Positions 40,777 through 50,792 of a stretch of 64,000 nucleotides of DNA are shown piece after piece. Under the pieces are notes generated by a model, which was given only the letters and a program-made list of their open reading frames with translations, was not told the origin of the DNA and did not search any database. Where the stretch lies: the NCBI RefSeq assembly GCF_020532665.2, contig NZ_JAIWPG020000018.1, positions 1 through 64,000 of the forward strand. Direction: 5' to 3'. How positions within the stretch are numbered: position 1 is the first letter of the stretch; every line of letters starts with the position of its first letter. This stretch comes from Lelliottia sp. WAP21 (GTDB lineage: Bacteria; Pseudomonadota; Gammaproteobacteria; Enterobacterales; Enterobacteriaceae). The translations under genes were made by a program, and so were the position numbers.

Positions 40777-41097
40777 TTAACGGAAGCTCATCTTTTCTCC
40801 CGCCTGCGCGGTTGCGGCCTGTTCCAGCAGATCCCAGAACGTCACACCGCTACGATCGCACACCCATTCGTCACCTTTCAGATCAAAATGGTACCCGCCC
40901 TGTTTCGCTGCCAGCCAGACCTGGTGCAGCGGCTCCTGACGGTTAATAATAATTTTGCTGCCGTTTTCAAAGGTGAGCGTCAGGATACCGCCGTTGATTT
41001 CACAATCGATATCGCTGTCGCCGTCCCAGTCGTCCAGACGCTCTTCGATGGTCTGCCAGAGGGTATCAGCAAGGCGATGAAATTCACTGTCGTTCAT
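40777..41097 (-). CDS. cyaY: Frataxin-like iron-binding protein CyaY
   Basis: Protein of 106 aa, the same length as E. coli CyaY. It has the frataxin alpha-beta fold signature: an acidic first helix ([17 protein letters not shown]) that binds iron, and the beta-sheet motif [15 protein letters not shown]. It modulates iron delivery to IscS/IscU in iron-sulfur cluster assembly. It converges on cyaA and is divergent from lptM. Confidence 0.96.
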   Translation of the reverse strand: MNDSEFHRLADTLWQTIEERLDDWDGDSDIDCEINGGILTLTFENGSKIIINRQEPLHQVWLAAKQGGYHFDLKGDEWVCDRSGVTFWDLLEQAATAQAGEKMSFR

Positions 41098-41231
41098 GGT
41101 GTTGTTCCTGTTTTTCGTGATGGCGGCAGTATAACGCTAAATAATTCCCGTTGCAGGAAAGCGGCAAACTCTTGCTTTTGTGTCTTCTCCTGCGATGATA
41201 GAAACAGAATTGAAATTACGAGCAACCTACA

Positions 41232-41435
41232 ATGAAAAACGTTTTTCGAACGCTTGCCGTTCTCATCACCCTCTTTAGCCTGACCGGCTGTGGACTGAAG
41301 GGACCGCTTTATTTTCCTCCAGCGGATAAAACAGCGCCGCCACCCACGAAACCGGTGAACAGTCAGATTGAATCCTCTACGCCTGACAGCAACGATCGCG
41401 GCGATAACGGTGGCCCAAGCCAGGTGAATTACTGA
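41232..41435 (+). CDS. lptM: LPS-assembly lipoprotein LptM
   Basis: Lipoprotein of 67 aa (formerly YifL). The signal sequence ends in the lipobox LTGC with lipidated Cys20, followed by GLKGPLYFPP, which is nearly invariant in the family. LptM binds the LptDE translocon and promotes its oxidative maturation. The C-terminal half is low-complexity (Pro, Asn, Asp, Ser). It is the first gene of the lptM-dapF-yigA-xerC-yigB run. Confidence 0.93.
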   Translation: MKNVFRTLAVLITLFSLTGCGLKGPLYFPPADKTAPPPTKPVNSQIESSTPDSNDRGDNGGPSQVNY

Positions 41436-41470
41436 TAATCACGTTCTGTACCCGCGCAATGGAGTAGATG

Positions 41471-42295
41471 ATGCAGTTCTCTAAAATGCATGGCCTTGGT
41501 AACGATTTTATGGTCGTCGACGCGGTAACGCAGAATGTCTTTTTTTCCCCAGAGCTGATCCGCCGTCTGGCGGACAGGCATCTGGGCGTGGGCTTTGATC
41601 AGTTGCTGGTGGTGGAGCCTCCGTACGATCCCGATCTCGATTTTCACTATCGCATTTTCAATGCGGACGGTAGCGAAGTGTCGCAGTGTGGCAACGGCGC
41701 ACGCTGTTTTGCCCGCTTTGTCCGGCTGAAAGGGCTGACCAACAAACGTGATATTCGCGTCAGCACGGCGAATGGCCGTATGGTGTTAAGCGTCACCGAC
41801 GACGATCTGGTTCGCGTGAACATGGGCGAGCCGAATTTTGAGCCGTCGGCGATTCCCTTTCGCGCTATCAAAGCGGAAAAGACCTATATCATGCGCGCGG
41901 CCGAGCAAACAGTATTGTGCGGCGTGGTTTCCATGGGCAATCCCCACTGCGTGATTCAGGTTGATGATGTCGACACGGCGGCAGTGGAGACGCTGGGTCC
42001 GATCATGGAGAGCCACGAGCGCTTTCCTGAGCGGGCGAATATCGGTTTTATGCAGGTAGTGAAGCGTGAACACATCCGTCTGCGCGTTTATGAGCGCGGG
42101 GCGGGCGAAACGCGAGCCTGCGGTAGTGGCGCTTGCGCGGCCGTTGCTGTGGGGATCTCTCAGGGTTTACTGGCTGAAGAGGTTCGCGTCGAATTACCAG
42201 GCGGTCGGCTTGATATCGCCTGGAAAGGTCCGGGTCATCCACTGTATATGACTGGCCCGGCGGCACATGTCTACGACGGGTTTATCCATCTATGA
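41471..42295 (+). CDS. dapF: Diaminopimelate epimerase
   Basis: Protein of 274 aa that epimerises LL- to meso-diaminopimelate for lysine and peptidoglycan. Two-base mechanism residues Cys73 (QCGNGARC) and Cys217 (ACGSGACA) are present. The second of two adjacent ATGs is preferred, since it sits at proper distance from GGAG (41461-41464) and gives the E. coli length. It overlaps yigA by 4 bp. Confidence 0.96.
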   Translation: MQFSKMHGLGNDFMVVDAVTQNVFFSPELIRRLADRHLGVGFDQLLVVEPPYDPDLDFHYRIFNADGSEVSQCGNGARCFARFVRLKGLTNKRDIRVSTANGRMVLSVTDDDLVRVNMGEPNFEPSAIPFRAIKAEKTYIMRAAEQTVLCGVVSMGNPHCVIQVDDVDTAAVETLGPIMESHERFPERANIGFMQVVKREHIRLRVYERGAGETRACGSGACAAVAVGISQGLLAEEVRVELPGGRLDIAWKGPGHPLYMTGPAAHVYDGFIHL

Positions 42296-42999
42296 AACAA
42301 CCAGGGGAAGAACTGCAGGAAACATTGACGGAGCTGGACGACCGGGCTGTCGTTGATTATCTGCTGAACAATCCTGCGTTTTTTATTCGTAATGCGCGCG
42401 TGGTCGAACAGATGCGCGTGCCGCATCCGGTTCGCGAAACCGTTTCGCTGGTTGAATGGCACATGGCGCGCTCGCGCAAGCATATAGATCAGCTTGAAGA
42501 GAACATGACGTTGCTTATGGAGCAGGCCAGCAATAACGAAAGCCTGTTTTATCGCCTGCTGAACTTGCAGGCCCGCCTGGCGTCAGCCCACAGTCTGGAC
42601 GAGTTTCTCAGCCGTTTCCATCGCTGGGCGCGCGAGCTGGGGCTGGCCGGGGCAACCCTTCGCCTGTTCCCCGATCGCTGGCGCATTGGCGCACCGTCCG
42701 GGTTTACTCATCTTGCGCTGAACCGCCAGGCGTTTGAAGCACTGCGCATTCAACGTCTTGGACACGAGCATCACTACCTGGGCCCGCTGAACGGCCCCGA
42801 GCTGCTGGTGGTGTTGCCTGAGGCCAAAGCGATTGGCTCTGTGGCGATGTCGCTGATGGGGCGTGACGGCGATTTGGGCGTCTTGCTCTTTACCAGCCGC
42901 GATCCGCACCACTATGAGCAGGGGCAGGCCACGCATTTATTGCAAGAAATTGCCCTGATGTTGCCTGAGCTGCTGGAGCGCTGGATTGAACGCGTATGA
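42292..42999 (+). CDS. yigA: DUF484 family protein YigA
   Basis: Protein of 235 aa, the same length as E. coli YigA. A helical N-terminus (about 1-85, including [20 protein letters not shown]) is followed by a GAF-like domain. Function is unknown. It overlaps dapF and xerC by 4 bp each, and this dapF-yigA-xerC order is widely kept in gammaproteobacteria, so expression together with xerC is likely. Confidence 0.92.
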   Translation: MKQPGEELQETLTELDDRAVVDYLLNNPAFFIRNARVVEQMRVPHPVRETVSLVEWHMARSRKHIDQLEENMTLLMEQASNNESLFYRLLNLQARLASAHSLDEFLSRFHRWARELGLAGATLRLFPDRWRIGAPSGFTHLALNRQAFEALRIQRLGHEHHYLGPLNGPELLVVLPEAKAIGSVAMSLMGRDGDLGVLLFTSRDPHHYEQGQATHLLQEIALMLPELLERWIERV

Positions 43000-43898
43000 C
43001 AGATTCTCTCCTGGCGACCCACGTCACGCGTTTTCTGCGCTACCTGGGCGTTGAGCGTCAGCTTAGCCCCATTACCCTGCTGAACTATCAGCGTCAGCTT
43101 GATGCCATTATGCTGATTGCCGACGAGCTGGGTCTGAAAAGCTGGCAACAGTGTGACGCTGCCACCGTGCGTGGATTTGTCGTGCGGAGCCGACGTAAAG
43201 GCTTAGGCCCCGCCAGCCTGGCGCTACGCCTCTCGGCGCTACGCAGTTTCTTTGACTGGCTGGTCAGTCAGGGCGCGTTAAAAGCTAACCCGGCGAAAGG
43301 GATAGCCACACCGAAAGCCCCGCGCCATCTGCCCAAAAATATCGACGTAGATGACGTAAACCGTCTGCTGGATATTGATCTCAACGATCCTCTTGCGGTG
43401 CGCGACAGGGCGATGCTTGAGGTAATGTATGGCGCAGGCCTGCGTTTATCCGAGCTGGTGAATCTGGATCTGAAACATCTCGATCTGGATACCGGTGAAG
43501 TGTGGGTAATGGGGAAGGGGAGCAAAGAGCGTCGTCTGCCGATCGGACGCAACGCGGTGACGTGGATAGAGCACTGGCTGGATCTGCGGGGTCTGTTTGG
43601 CGCTGAAGAAGACGCGCTGTTTCTGTCAAAACTGGGCAAGCGTATCTCTGCCCGTAACGTGCAAAAGCGTTTCGCTGAATGGGGAATCAAGCAAGGACTG
43701 AACAGCCATGTACATCCGCATAAGCTGCGCCACTCCTTTGCCACCCACATGCTCGAATCCAGCGGCGATTTGCGTGGCGTTCAGGAATTGCTCGGCCACG
43801 CCAATTTATCCACTACCCAAATCTATACCCATTTGGACTTTCAGCACCTTGCTTCGGTGTATGACTCGGCGCATCCACGCGCCAAACGGGGGAAATAA
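42996..43898 (+). CDS. xerC: Site-specific tyrosine recombinase XerC
   Basis: Protein of 300 aa, two residues longer than E. coli XerC. All catalytic residues are visible: Arg150 (GAGLRLSEL), Lys174 ([10 protein letters not shown]), His242 and Arg245 ([11 protein letters not shown]), His268 ([11 protein letters not shown]) and nucleophile Tyr277. With XerD it resolves chromosome dimers at dif under FtsK control and stabilises ColE1-type plasmids. Coupled to yigA upstream and yigB downstream. Confidence 0.97.
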   Translation: MTDSLLATHVTRFLRYLGVERQLSPITLLNYQRQLDAIMLIADELGLKSWQQCDAATVRGFVVRSRRKGLGPASLALRLSALRSFFDWLVSQGALKANPAKGIATPKAPRHLPKNIDVDDVNRLLDIDLNDPLAVRDRAMLEVMYGAGLRLSELVNLDLKHLDLDTGEVWVMGKGSKERRLPIGRNAVTWIEHWLDLRGLFGAEEDALFLSKLGKRISARNVQKRFAEWGIKQGLNSHVHPHKLRHSFATHMLESSGDLRGVQELLGHANLSTTQIYTHLDFQHLASVYDSAHPRAKRGK

Positions 43899-44614
43899 TG
43901 CGTTTTTACCGCCCTTTAGGTCAGATTTCAGCCTTGACCTTCGATCTTGATGACACGCTTTACGACAACCGCCAGGTGATCCTGCGGACCGAAAAGGAAG
44001 CGTTGTCCTTTGTTCAAAACTATCATCCCTCGTTGAAATCACTGCAAAATACCGATTTTCAGCGCTTGCGTCAGGCATTACGCGAGACAGAGCCGGACAT
44101 CTACCATGACGTGACGGAATGGCGTCGGCGTGCCGTGGAGCAGGCCATGCTGAATGCAGGGCTCAGTCCGCAAGAGGCGGCTCTGGGGGCTGAAGCCTCT
44201 ATGGCGAATTTTGCTAAGTGGCGCAGCCGTATCGACGTCCCGCAAGAGACGCACGACACGCTGAAGACGCTGGCAGCAAAGTGGCCGCTGGTGGCCATTA
44301 CCAATGGTAATGCCCAGCCGGAGCTGTTTGGTCTGGGTGACTATTTCGAGTTCGTGTTGCGCGCAGGCCCGCACGGGCGTTCGAAGCCTTTTAACGATAT
44401 GTATCATCTGGCTGCGGAAAAACTGGCGTTGCCGCTGGGGCAGATTTTACATGTGGGTGACGATCTCACGACCGACGTCGCGGGCGCGATCCGCTGCGGG
44501 ATGCAGGCATGCTGGATCAAGCCTGAAAATGCCGATCTGATGCAAACCGCAGACAGCCGCCTGTTACCTCACCTGGAAATTTCGCGGTTGGCATCCCTCA
44601 CCACGCTGATATAA
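43898..44614 (+). CDS. yigB: HAD-family FMN phosphatase YigB
   Basis: HAD superfamily hydrolase of 238 aa with the nucleophile motif FDLDDTLYD (Asp16, Asp18), motif II ITNGNAQ and motif [15 protein letters not shown]. In E. coli YigB dephosphorylates FMN to riboflavin and has broad activity. Its ATG shares one base with the xerC stop (TAATG). It is the last gene before the LexA-regulated uvrD. Confidence 0.94.
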   Translation: MRFYRPLGQISALTFDLDDTLYDNRQVILRTEKEALSFVQNYHPSLKSLQNTDFQRLRQALRETEPDIYHDVTEWRRRAVEQAMLNAGLSPQEAALGAEASMANFAKWRSRIDVPQETHDTLKTLAAKWPLVAITNGNAQPELFGLGDYFEFVLRAGPHGRSKPFNDMYHLAAEKLALPLGQILHVGDDLTTDVAGAIRCGMQACWIKPENADLMQTADSRLLPHLEISRLASLTTLI

Positions 44615-44626
44615 TCACCAGCAGTA

Positions 44627-44642
44627 TTGTATAAATTACCAG
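44627..44642 (+). promoter_or_regulatory. Probable LexA box of uvrD
   Basis: TTGTATAAATTACCAG fits CTGT-N8-ACAG with two mismatches and lies 80 bp before the uvrD start. E. coli has CTGTATATATACCCAG at the corresponding place, so the same CCAG right half is kept. SOS induction of uvrD is therefore likely. Confidence 0.6.
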
Positions 44643-44722
44643 GGGTTTGTCGTTGCAGACCCGGGTAAGCGAGGCACCATCGGGTGCTTTGCGGTTTTCA
44701 AGATGACTACGTGACGGTGCCA

Positions 44723-46885
44723 ATGGACGTTTCTTACCTGCTCGACAGCCTTAATGACAAACAGCGTGACGCGGTTGCCGCGACGCGCACAAACATGCTG
44801 GTGCTGGCTGGGGCGGGCAGTGGTAAGACGCGTGTTCTGGTGCACCGTATCGCCTGGTTACAAAGCGTCGAGAACTGCTCGCCGTATTCCATTATGGCGG
44901 TGACGTTTACCAACAAAGCGGCGGCGGAGATGCGTCACCGTATTGCCCAGCTGATGGGCACCAGCCAGGGCGGTATGTGGGTCGGTACCTTCCACGGTCT
45001 GGCGCACCGTTTGCTGCGTGCGCACCATATGGACGCCAATCTTCCACAAGATTTTCAGATCCTCGACAGCGAAGATCAGCTGCGGCTGTTAAAGCGCCTG
45101 ATCAAGGCGATGAATCTCGATGAGAAGCAGTGGCCGCCACGTCAGGCGATGTGGTACATCAACGGTCAAAAAGACGAAGGGCTGCGGCCGCATCATATCC
45201 AGAGCTTTGGCAATCCGGTCGAACAGACCTGGCAGAATGTCTACAAGGCCTACCAGGAAGCGTGCGATCGGGCAGGTCTGGTGGATTTTGCCGAGCTGCT
45301 GCTGCGTGCACACGAGCTATGGCTCAACAAGCCGCATATTCTGCAACACTACCGTGAACGCTTTACCAACATTCTGGTGGACGAATTCCAGGATACCAAC
45401 AACATTCAGTACGCATGGATCCGCCTGCTGGCAGGTGATACCGGTAAGGTGATGATTGTTGGCGATGACGACCAGTCCATTTACGGCTGGCGCGGCGCGC
45501 AGGTGGAAAACATCCAGCGCTTCCTGAACGACTTCCCGGGTGCCGAAACTATCCGTCTGGAACAGAACTACCGCTCGACCAGCAACATTCTGAGTGCAGC
45601 CAACGCCCTGATTGAAAATAACAACGGGCGTCTGGGTAAAAAGCTCTGGACCGACGGCATCGATGGCGAACCGATTTCGATCTACTGTGCATTCAATGAA
45701 CTCGACGAAGCCCGCTTCGTGGTCAACCGCATAAAAACCTGGCAGGACAACGGTGGCGCGCTGGAGCAGTGCGCCATTCTCTATCGCAGCAACGCCCAGT
45801 CGCGCGTGCTGGAAGAGGCGTTGCTGCAGGTCAGCATGCCGTACCGCATTTATGGCGGCATGCGATTCTTCGAACGTCAGGAGATCAAAGATGCGCTCTC
45901 CTATCTTCGCCTGATTGCCAACCGTAATGACGATGCTGCCTTTGAGCGCGTGGTGAATACTCCGACGCGCGGCATTGGTGACCGTACGCTTGACGTTGTG
46001 CGTCAGGCGGCCCGTGAACGTCAACTCACGCTCTGGAAAGCCTGCCGTGAGCTGTTGCAGGAGAAAGCCCTTGCCGGGCGAGCGGCGAGCGCCCTGCAGC
46101 GTTTCCTGGAGCTTATCGACGCGCTGGCACAGGAAACGGCCGATATGCCGCTGCACGTCCAGACCGATCGGGTGATTAAAGACTCCGGCCTGCGCATCAT
46201 GTATGAGCAGGAAAAGGGTGAGAAAGGTCAGACGCGCATCGAAAACTTAGAGGAACTGGTTACGGCGACGCGCCAGTTCAGCTACAACGAAGAAGATGAA
46301 GACTTAATGCCGCTTCAGGCGTTCCTCTCCCACGCCGCGCTGGAAGCGGGAGAAGGGCAGGCTGACACCTGGCAGGATGCGGTGCAGTTAATGACGCTTC
46401 ACTCCGCAAAAGGTCTTGAGTTCCCTCAGGTTTTTATCGTGGGTATGGAAGAGGGCATGTTCCCGAGTCAGATGTCGCTGGACGAAGGCGGACGTCTTGA
46501 GGAAGAGCGTCGTCTCGCCTATGTCGGTGTCACGCGTGCGATGCAAAAGTTGACGTTAACCTACGCCGAAACCCGTCGCCTGTATGGCAAAGAGGTCTAC
46601 CACCGTCCTTCACGTTTTATTGGTGAACTGCCCGTAGAGTGCGTGGAAGAAGTGCGTTTGCGTGCCAGCGTCAGCCGCCCTGTGAACCATCAGCGAATGG
46701 GCACGCCGATATCTGAAAACGATACAGGATTCAAGCTCGGCCAGCGTGTTCGCCATGCGAAATTTGGCGAAGGCACCATCGTCAATCTGGAAGGCAGTGG
46801 CGAGCACAGCCGTCTGCAGGTGGCGTTCCAGGGGCAGGGGATCAAATGGCTGGTTGCCGCTTACGCCAGACTGGAAACAGTGTAA
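44723..46885 (+). CDS. uvrD: DNA helicase II UvrD
   Basis: SF1A 3'-5' helicase of 720 aa, the same length as E. coli. Walker A GAGSGKT (30-36), Walker [37 protein letters not shown] and YVGVTRAMQK motifs are all present. The C-terminal Tudor-like segment GQRVRHAKFGEGTIVN, which contacts RNA polymerase, is conserved. It acts in nucleotide excision and mismatch repair. I start at MDVSYLLDSL; an upstream in-frame ATG would add 13 non-conserved residues. Confidence 0.97.
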   Translation: MDVSYLLDSLNDKQRDAVAATRTNMLVLAGAGSGKTRVLVHRIAWLQSVENCSPYSIMAVTFTNKAAAEMRHRIAQLMGTSQGGMWVGTFHGLAHRLLRAHHMDANLPQDFQILDSEDQLRLLKRLIKAMNLDEKQWPPRQAMWYINGQKDEGLRPHHIQSFGNPVEQTWQNVYKAYQEACDRAGLVDFAELLLRAHELWLNKPHILQHYRERFTNILVDEFQDTNNIQYAWIRLLAGDTGKVMIVGDDDQSIYGWRGAQVENIQRFLNDFPGAETIRLEQNYRSTSNILSAANALIENNNGRLGKKLWTDGIDGEPISIYCAFNELDEARFVVNRIKTWQDNGGALEQCAILYRSNAQSRVLEEALLQVSMPYRIYGGMRFFERQEIKDALSYLRLIANRNDDAAFERVVNTPTRGIGDRTLDVVRQAARERQLTLWKACRELLQEKALAGRAASALQRFLELIDALAQETADMPLHVQTDRVIKDSGLRIMYEQEKGEKGQTRIENLEELVTATRQFSYNEEDEDLMPLQAFLSHAALEAGEGQADTWQDAVQLMTLHSAKGLEFPQVFIVGMEEGMFPSQMSLDEGGRLEEERRLAYVGVTRAMQKLTLTYAETRRLYGKEVYHRPSRFIGELPVECVEEVRLRASVSRPVNHQRMGTPISENDTGFKLGQRVRHAKFGEGTIVNLEGSGEHSRLQVAFQGQGIKWLVAAYARLETV

Positions 46886-47240
46886 CTTTCAGAAAAATAT
46901 CATTATTTTGTAACGATGTGCTAGCCTTAATCACTGAAGGCGATTTATTGCGCTTCCGCGTTCCGCTGCGTGTTGACGCCACTATTAGTGCTGGCGTAAC
47001 ATGCGCGCACGATTACGCTAAGAGGACATTCGCCTTGGACACACCCAGTAGATACTGGCTCAATTCCCTGTCATCCAGGAACAACTCCTAAGGCTATCTC
47101 CTCTTGCTGATGGCCTTAGTGGTTGTCAGCGACCTGTTTTTCCCGTCGCGCTGAGTCAGGCTGTTTAATGGTCTGAAACCCTTATTGTTTCAGTGTGCCC
47201 ACCGAACTGTCCGATATATTTTGCATTGGGAGTCCCGGTC
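46886..47240 (+). promoter_or_regulatory. corA promoter and long leader
   Basis: The 355 bp between uvrD and corA have no large gene. A candidate leader ORF (47035-47091) has a strong Shine-Dalgarno. A stem CTAAGGC/GCCTTAG (47088-47094, 47113-47119) includes the stop codon of that ORF, so translation of the ORF would change the RNA fold. In Salmonella corA expression depends on a leader ORF (corL) and Rho, and this arrangement fits that model. Confidence 0.6.
47035..47091 (+). CDS. corL: Candidate corA leader peptide CorL
   Basis: An 18-codon ORF starting at TTG with product beginning MDTPSRYWLNS and ending RNNS. TAAGAGGA ends 8 nt before the TTG, an ideal Shine-Dalgarno distance and the best one in this leader. 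The assignment to corL rests on its position before corA and on the known corL of Salmonella, whose sequence I do not remember well enough to compare. A longer in-frame reading upstream runs back into uvrD and is unlikely. Confidence 0.5.
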   Translation: MDTPSRYWLNSLSSRNNS

Positions 47241-48191
47241 ATGTTGAGCGCATTTCAACTCGAAAAAAACCGACTGATTCGGCTTGAAGCTGAAGAGTCA
47301 CAGCCCCTCATTGACGCCGTATGGGTGGATCTGGTCGAGCCGGACGACGATGAACGCCTGCGCGTACAATCTGAACTTGGACAAAACCTGGCGACCCGCC
47401 CGGAACTGGAAGACATCGAAGCATCCGCACGTTTCTTTGAAGACGAAGACGGTCTGCATATTCACTCCTTCTTCTTCTATGAAGATGCTGAAGATCACGC
47501 CGGTAACTCCACCGTGGCGTTTACCATTCGCGATGGTCGTCTTTTCACCTTGCGTGAACGCGAACTGCCTGCGTTTCGTCTGTACCGTATGCGTGCCCGT
47601 AGCCAGGCGATGGTTGACGGCAACGCCTACGAGCTGTTGCTCGATCTGTTTGAAACGAAAATTGAGCAGCTGGCAGACGAAATCGAAAACATCTATAGCG
47701 ATCTGGAAAAGCTTAGCCGCGTCATCATGGAAGGCCATCAGGGCGATGAATACGATGAAGCGCTCTCCACGCTGGCAGAGCAGGAAGATATCGGCTGGAA
47801 AGTGCGTTTGTGTCTGATGGATACCCAGCGCGCGCTGAACTTCCTGGTGCGTAAAGCGCGTTTACCGGGCGGCCAGCTTGAGCAGGCACGTGAAATCCTG
47901 CGCGATATCGAATCCCTTTTGCCGCACAATGAATCCCTGTTCCAGAAGGTGAACTTCCTGATGCAGGCGGCGATGGGCTTTATCAACATCGAGCAGAACC
48001 GCATCATCAAAATCTTCTCGGTGGTCTCGGTGGTGTTTCTGCCGCCAACGCTTGTGGCATCCAGCTACGGGATGAACTTTGAGTTTATGCCGGAACTGAA
48101 ATGGAGCTTTGGCTATCCGGGGGCGATTATATTTATGCTGCTCGCCGGACTTGCGCCGTATTTGTACTTTAAGCGTCGTAACTGGCTGTAA
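47241..48191 (+). CDS. corA: Magnesium/cobalt transport protein CorA
   Basis: Protein of 316 aa, the same length as E. coli CorA. A large acidic cytoplasmic N-terminal domain precedes two C-terminal TM helices. The signature YGMN (GMN at 277-279) ends TM1, followed by the MPEL loop. The basic end YFKRRNWL is conserved. The pentamer is the main constitutive Mg2+ channel. I chose the ATG giving [10 protein letters not shown]; an upstream in-frame ATG/GTG would add 16 non-conserved residues. Confidence 0.97.
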   Translation: MLSAFQLEKNRLIRLEAEESQPLIDAVWVDLVEPDDDERLRVQSELGQNLATRPELEDIEASARFFEDEDGLHIHSFFFYEDAEDHAGNSTVAFTIRDGRLFTLRERELPAFRLYRMRARSQAMVDGNAYELLLDLFETKIEQLADEIENIYSDLEKLSRVIMEGHQGDEYDEALSTLAEQEDIGWKVRLCLMDTQRALNFLVRKARLPGGQLEQAREILRDIESLLPHNESLFQKVNFLMQAAMGFINIEQNRIIKIFSVVSVVFLPPTLVASSYGMNFEFMPELKWSFGYPGAIIFMLLAGLAPYLYFKRRNWL

Positions 48192-48194
48192 ACG

Positions 48195-48254
48195 CTGGCG
48201 GGTGGCCCGCCAGGCGAGTCTTTATGGCCGGATGAGGCGTCGCCGCCCTCCGGC
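48195..48254. repeat. Hairpin and REP element between corA and rarD
   Basis: A stem CTGGCGGG/CCCGCCAG (48195-48202, 48206-48213) is followed by a REP-type palindrome with core GCCGGATGAGGCGTCGCC and right arm CTCCGGC (48227-48254). They occupy the short space between convergent corA and rarD, where E. coli carries yigF and yigG instead. Confidence 0.75.
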
Positions 48255-48259
48255 ACCCG

Positions 48260-49156
48260 TCACAATCCTTTGCGTGTTCTGCGCTGAGTATAAATCGCGT
48301 CAGCGACAAATACCGCCAGTGCCACCCAGATGAAGGCAAAGGTCACCATCTTATCCGCGCCTGGCACTTCGTCATAAAACACTACGGCCAGCACGAACAT
48401 GAGCGTAGGGCCGATGTACTGGAAGAAGCCCAGTGTGGATAACCGCAGGCGCGTCGCGGCACCGGTAAAGCACAGCAGTGGAATGGTGGTCACAACACCC
48501 GCGGCCATCAGCATCAGATTGAGCGACCATGGATTGCTCCCCATATGGCTGGTGCTGCTATCGGCAATAGCAAACAGGTAAATCGCAGCCAGCGGCAGGA
48601 GCCACAGCGTTTCGAACAGCATGCCTGTCTGCGCTTCAACGGCAATCTTCTTGCGCACCAGACCATAGAACGCAAAGCTGAACGCCAGACCCAGCGCGAT
48701 GACCGGCAGTGAACCAAAGGTCCACAGCTGCACCAGGACGCCACAGAAAGCGAGCAGGACCGCCACCCATTGCATTCGGCGGAAACGCTCTCCAAGGAAC
48801 AACATCCCCAGCACAATATTCACCAGCGGATTGATAAAGTAGCCAAGGCTGGCTTCCAGCATGTGATGGTTATTTACCGCCCAAATGAACAGTAGCCAGT
48901 TACCGCCAATCAGGACGGCAGAAAGGGCCAGCAGAAAAATTTTCTTTGGCGTTTGAAGTAAGACTTTCACCCCAGACCACTGACGGCTAACGCTCATCAG
49001 GGCGATCATAAAGAAAAATGACCAAATCACGCGGTGGGTGAGGATCTCATCAGCTGGAACGTAGTGAATCAGCTTGAAATAGGCGGGCGCGATACCCCAA
49101 ATAAAATAAGCGGCAAGAGCGAGTAACACGCCCTGCCGCGTTTGCTTAGCATCCAT
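48260..49156 (-). CDS. rarD: EamA-family permease RarD
   Basis: Protein of 298 aa with ten hydrophobic helices in two EamA repeats, and N-terminus MDAKQTRQGVLLALAAYFIW as in E. coli RarD. The family exports metabolites, and RarD was named for chloramphenicol sensitivity effects in Pseudomonas; the natural substrate is unknown. The gene is followed, after 51 bp on the other side, by yigI in the same orientation. Confidence 0.92.
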   Translation of the reverse strand: MDAKQTRQGVLLALAAYFIWGIAPAYFKLIHYVPADEILTHRVIWSFFFMIALMSVSRQWSGVKVLLQTPKKIFLLALSAVLIGGNWLLFIWAVNNHHMLEASLGYFINPLVNIVLGMLFLGERFRRMQWVAVLLAFCGVLVQLWTFGSLPVIALGLAFSFAFYGLVRKKIAVEAQTGMLFETLWLLPLAAIYLFAIADSSTSHMGSNPWSLNLMLMAAGVVTTIPLLCFTGAATRLRLSTLGFFQYIGPTLMFVLAVVFYDEVPGADKMVTFAFIWVALAVFVADAIYTQRRTRKGL

Positions 49157-49207
49157 CGGGAAAATCCGTTACAGAAAAGTGAAGTAATTTTACCCGATTT
49201 ACGCGCC

Positions 49208-49675
49208 TTAACCCACCATATAAGTAGCAGTTGCGCTGGCGATATAAACCTGATCTTCGTTATGCAGTTCAACACGTGCGACGGCAACCTTATTGCCCGC
49301 TCGCAGCAGGCTGCTGGTGGCGGTAAAGCGATTTCCACGGCCGGGGCGAAGATAATCCACGCGAAGATCGATGGTGCCCATACGCGACAGGCGCTGACGC
49401 AGTTCATCTTCGTTAATCGTATCGTGACGCGTCAGCGTGCTGCCCACGCAGACCAGCCCGGCGGCAACATCCAGCGCTGAGGCGATCACCCCACCATGCA
49501 AAATACTTTGCGCCCAGTTGCCCACCATCATCGGCTGGTTATTAAAGCTTAACTGCGCGAAGGCTTTCTCATAGCGCTCCAGCTCCAGCCCTAACGCACG
49601 GTTGAAGGGCATATGGTAGACAAAAATCTCTCCCACGAGTTTTAACGCTTCTTCAGCGGTAAGCGTAGCTGACAT
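49208..49675 (-). CDS. yigI: Hotdog-fold acyl-CoA thioesterase YigI
   Basis: PaaI/4HBT-type hotdog protein of 155 aa with the catalytic-loop motif [20 protein letters not shown] and [11 protein letters not shown]. coli YigI has been described as a medium/long-chain acyl-CoA thioesterase linked to beta-oxidation. I start at [11 protein letters not shown]. An ATG four codons upstream overlaps the only Shine-Dalgarno (AAAAGGA). It is divergent from pldA. Confidence 0.92.
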   Translation of the reverse strand: MSATLTAEEALKLVGEIFVYHMPFNRALGLELERYEKAFAQLSFNNQPMMVGNWAQSILHGGVIASALDVAAGLVCVGSTLTRHDTINEDELRQRLSRMGTIDLRVDYLRPGRGNRFTATSSLLRAGNKVAVARVELHNEDQVYIASATATYMVG

Positions 49676-49831
49676 GAAAAGTGACATCCTTTTGTTAATG
49701 AGTTGTTGATTTTATGCTTCTGGAGGATGATTTTCCACTTTCAGAAACCAGGAGGGGAAGTTCGCGAAGAAACAGGTAGAATGTGCCGACATAATTCATC
49801 ACATAATTTTTTTCGCAGGAGAGCACCACCG

Positions 49832-50701
49832 ATGCGGACGTATCTGGGTTGGCTACTGGCAGGCGTTGCGCTGCCCTTCACAGCATTTGCGCAGGAAGCA
49901 ACAGTTAAAGAAGTTCACGATAAACCTGCCGTGCACGGCAGCATTATCGCCAACCTTCTTCAGGAGCATGACAATCCGTTCACACTTTATCCGTATGACA
50001 CGAACTACGTCATTTACACGCAAACCAGCGATTTGAATAAAGAGGCCATCAGCTCTTACAACTGGTCTGATAATGCGCGTAAAGATGAGGTTAAATTCCA
50101 GCTCAGCCTGGCGTTTCCTTTCTGGCGTGGCATTCTGGGGCCGAATTCAGTACTTGGCGCCTCTTATACGCAGAAGTCCTGGTGGCAGCTTTCTAACAGC
50201 GAAGAGTCATCCCCCTTCCGTGAAACGAACTATGAGCCACAGCTCTTTCTCGGTTTTGCGACCGACTATGAGTTTGCTGGTTGGACGCTTCGCGATGTCG
50301 AGGTGGGCTTCAACCACGACTCGAACGGTCGCTCAGACCCTACCTCTCGTAGCTGGAACCGTGCCTATACGCGCCTGATGGTGCAGAACGGTAATTTCAT
50401 GGTGGAAGTGAAACCCTGGTTCGTGGTGGGTAACACCGACGACAACCCGGATATCACCAAATACATGGGCTACTACCAGCTGAAAGTGGGCTATCAATTA
50501 GGTGATGCGGTGCTGAGCGTGAAAGGCCAGTACAACTGGAACACCGGCTACGGCGGCGCAGAGATGGGCCTGAGCTATCCGGTGACCAAACACGTGCGTA
50601 TTTATACTCAGGTCTATAGCGGCTATGGTGAGTCACTGATTGATTATAATTACAACCAGACGCGCGTCGGTGTCGGTGTCATGCTCAACGACATTTTCTA
50701 A
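49832..50701 (+). CDS. pldA: Outer membrane phospholipase A
   Basis: Protein of 289 aa, the same length as E. coli OMPLA. A 20-residue signal peptide ends AFA. The 12-strand beta-barrel has the catalytic triad His162, Ser164 and Asn176 (FNHDSNGRSDP...SWNRAYTRL) and ends in Phe (MLNDIF), as expected for an outer membrane protein. It hydrolyses phospholipids that reach the outer leaflet. The ATG at 49832 follows CAGGAGAGC. The longer upstream reading frame is rejected. Confidence 0.96.
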   Translation: MRTYLGWLLAGVALPFTAFAQEATVKEVHDKPAVHGSIIANLLQEHDNPFTLYPYDTNYVIYTQTSDLNKEAISSYNWSDNARKDEVKFQLSLAFPFWRGILGPNSVLGASYTQKSWWQLSNSEESSPFRETNYEPQLFLGFATDYEFAGWTLRDVEVGFNHDSNGRSDPTSRSWNRAYTRLMVQNGNFMVEVKPWFVVGNTDDNPDITKYMGYYQLKVGYQLGDAVLSVKGQYNWNTGYGGAEMGLSYPVTKHVRIYTQVYSGYGESLIDYNYNQTRVGVGVMLNDIF

Positions 50702-50743
50702 CTGGCTCGAATGTTTTTGCGTTAAACGTTGAACTTTCTCTCT

Positions 50744-50771
50744 CAGGCGCTGAAAATAGCGCCTGTTTTTT
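50744..50771 (+). terminator. pldA terminator
   Basis: An 8-bp stem CAGGCGCT/AGCGCCTG with a 6-nt loop is followed by six T residues (50766-50771). It ends only 21 bp before the recQ start, so the recQ transcript must begin further upstream or rely on readthrough. Confidence 0.9.
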
Positions 50772-50792
50772 ATTCTGGTAAATGGGGTCAAT

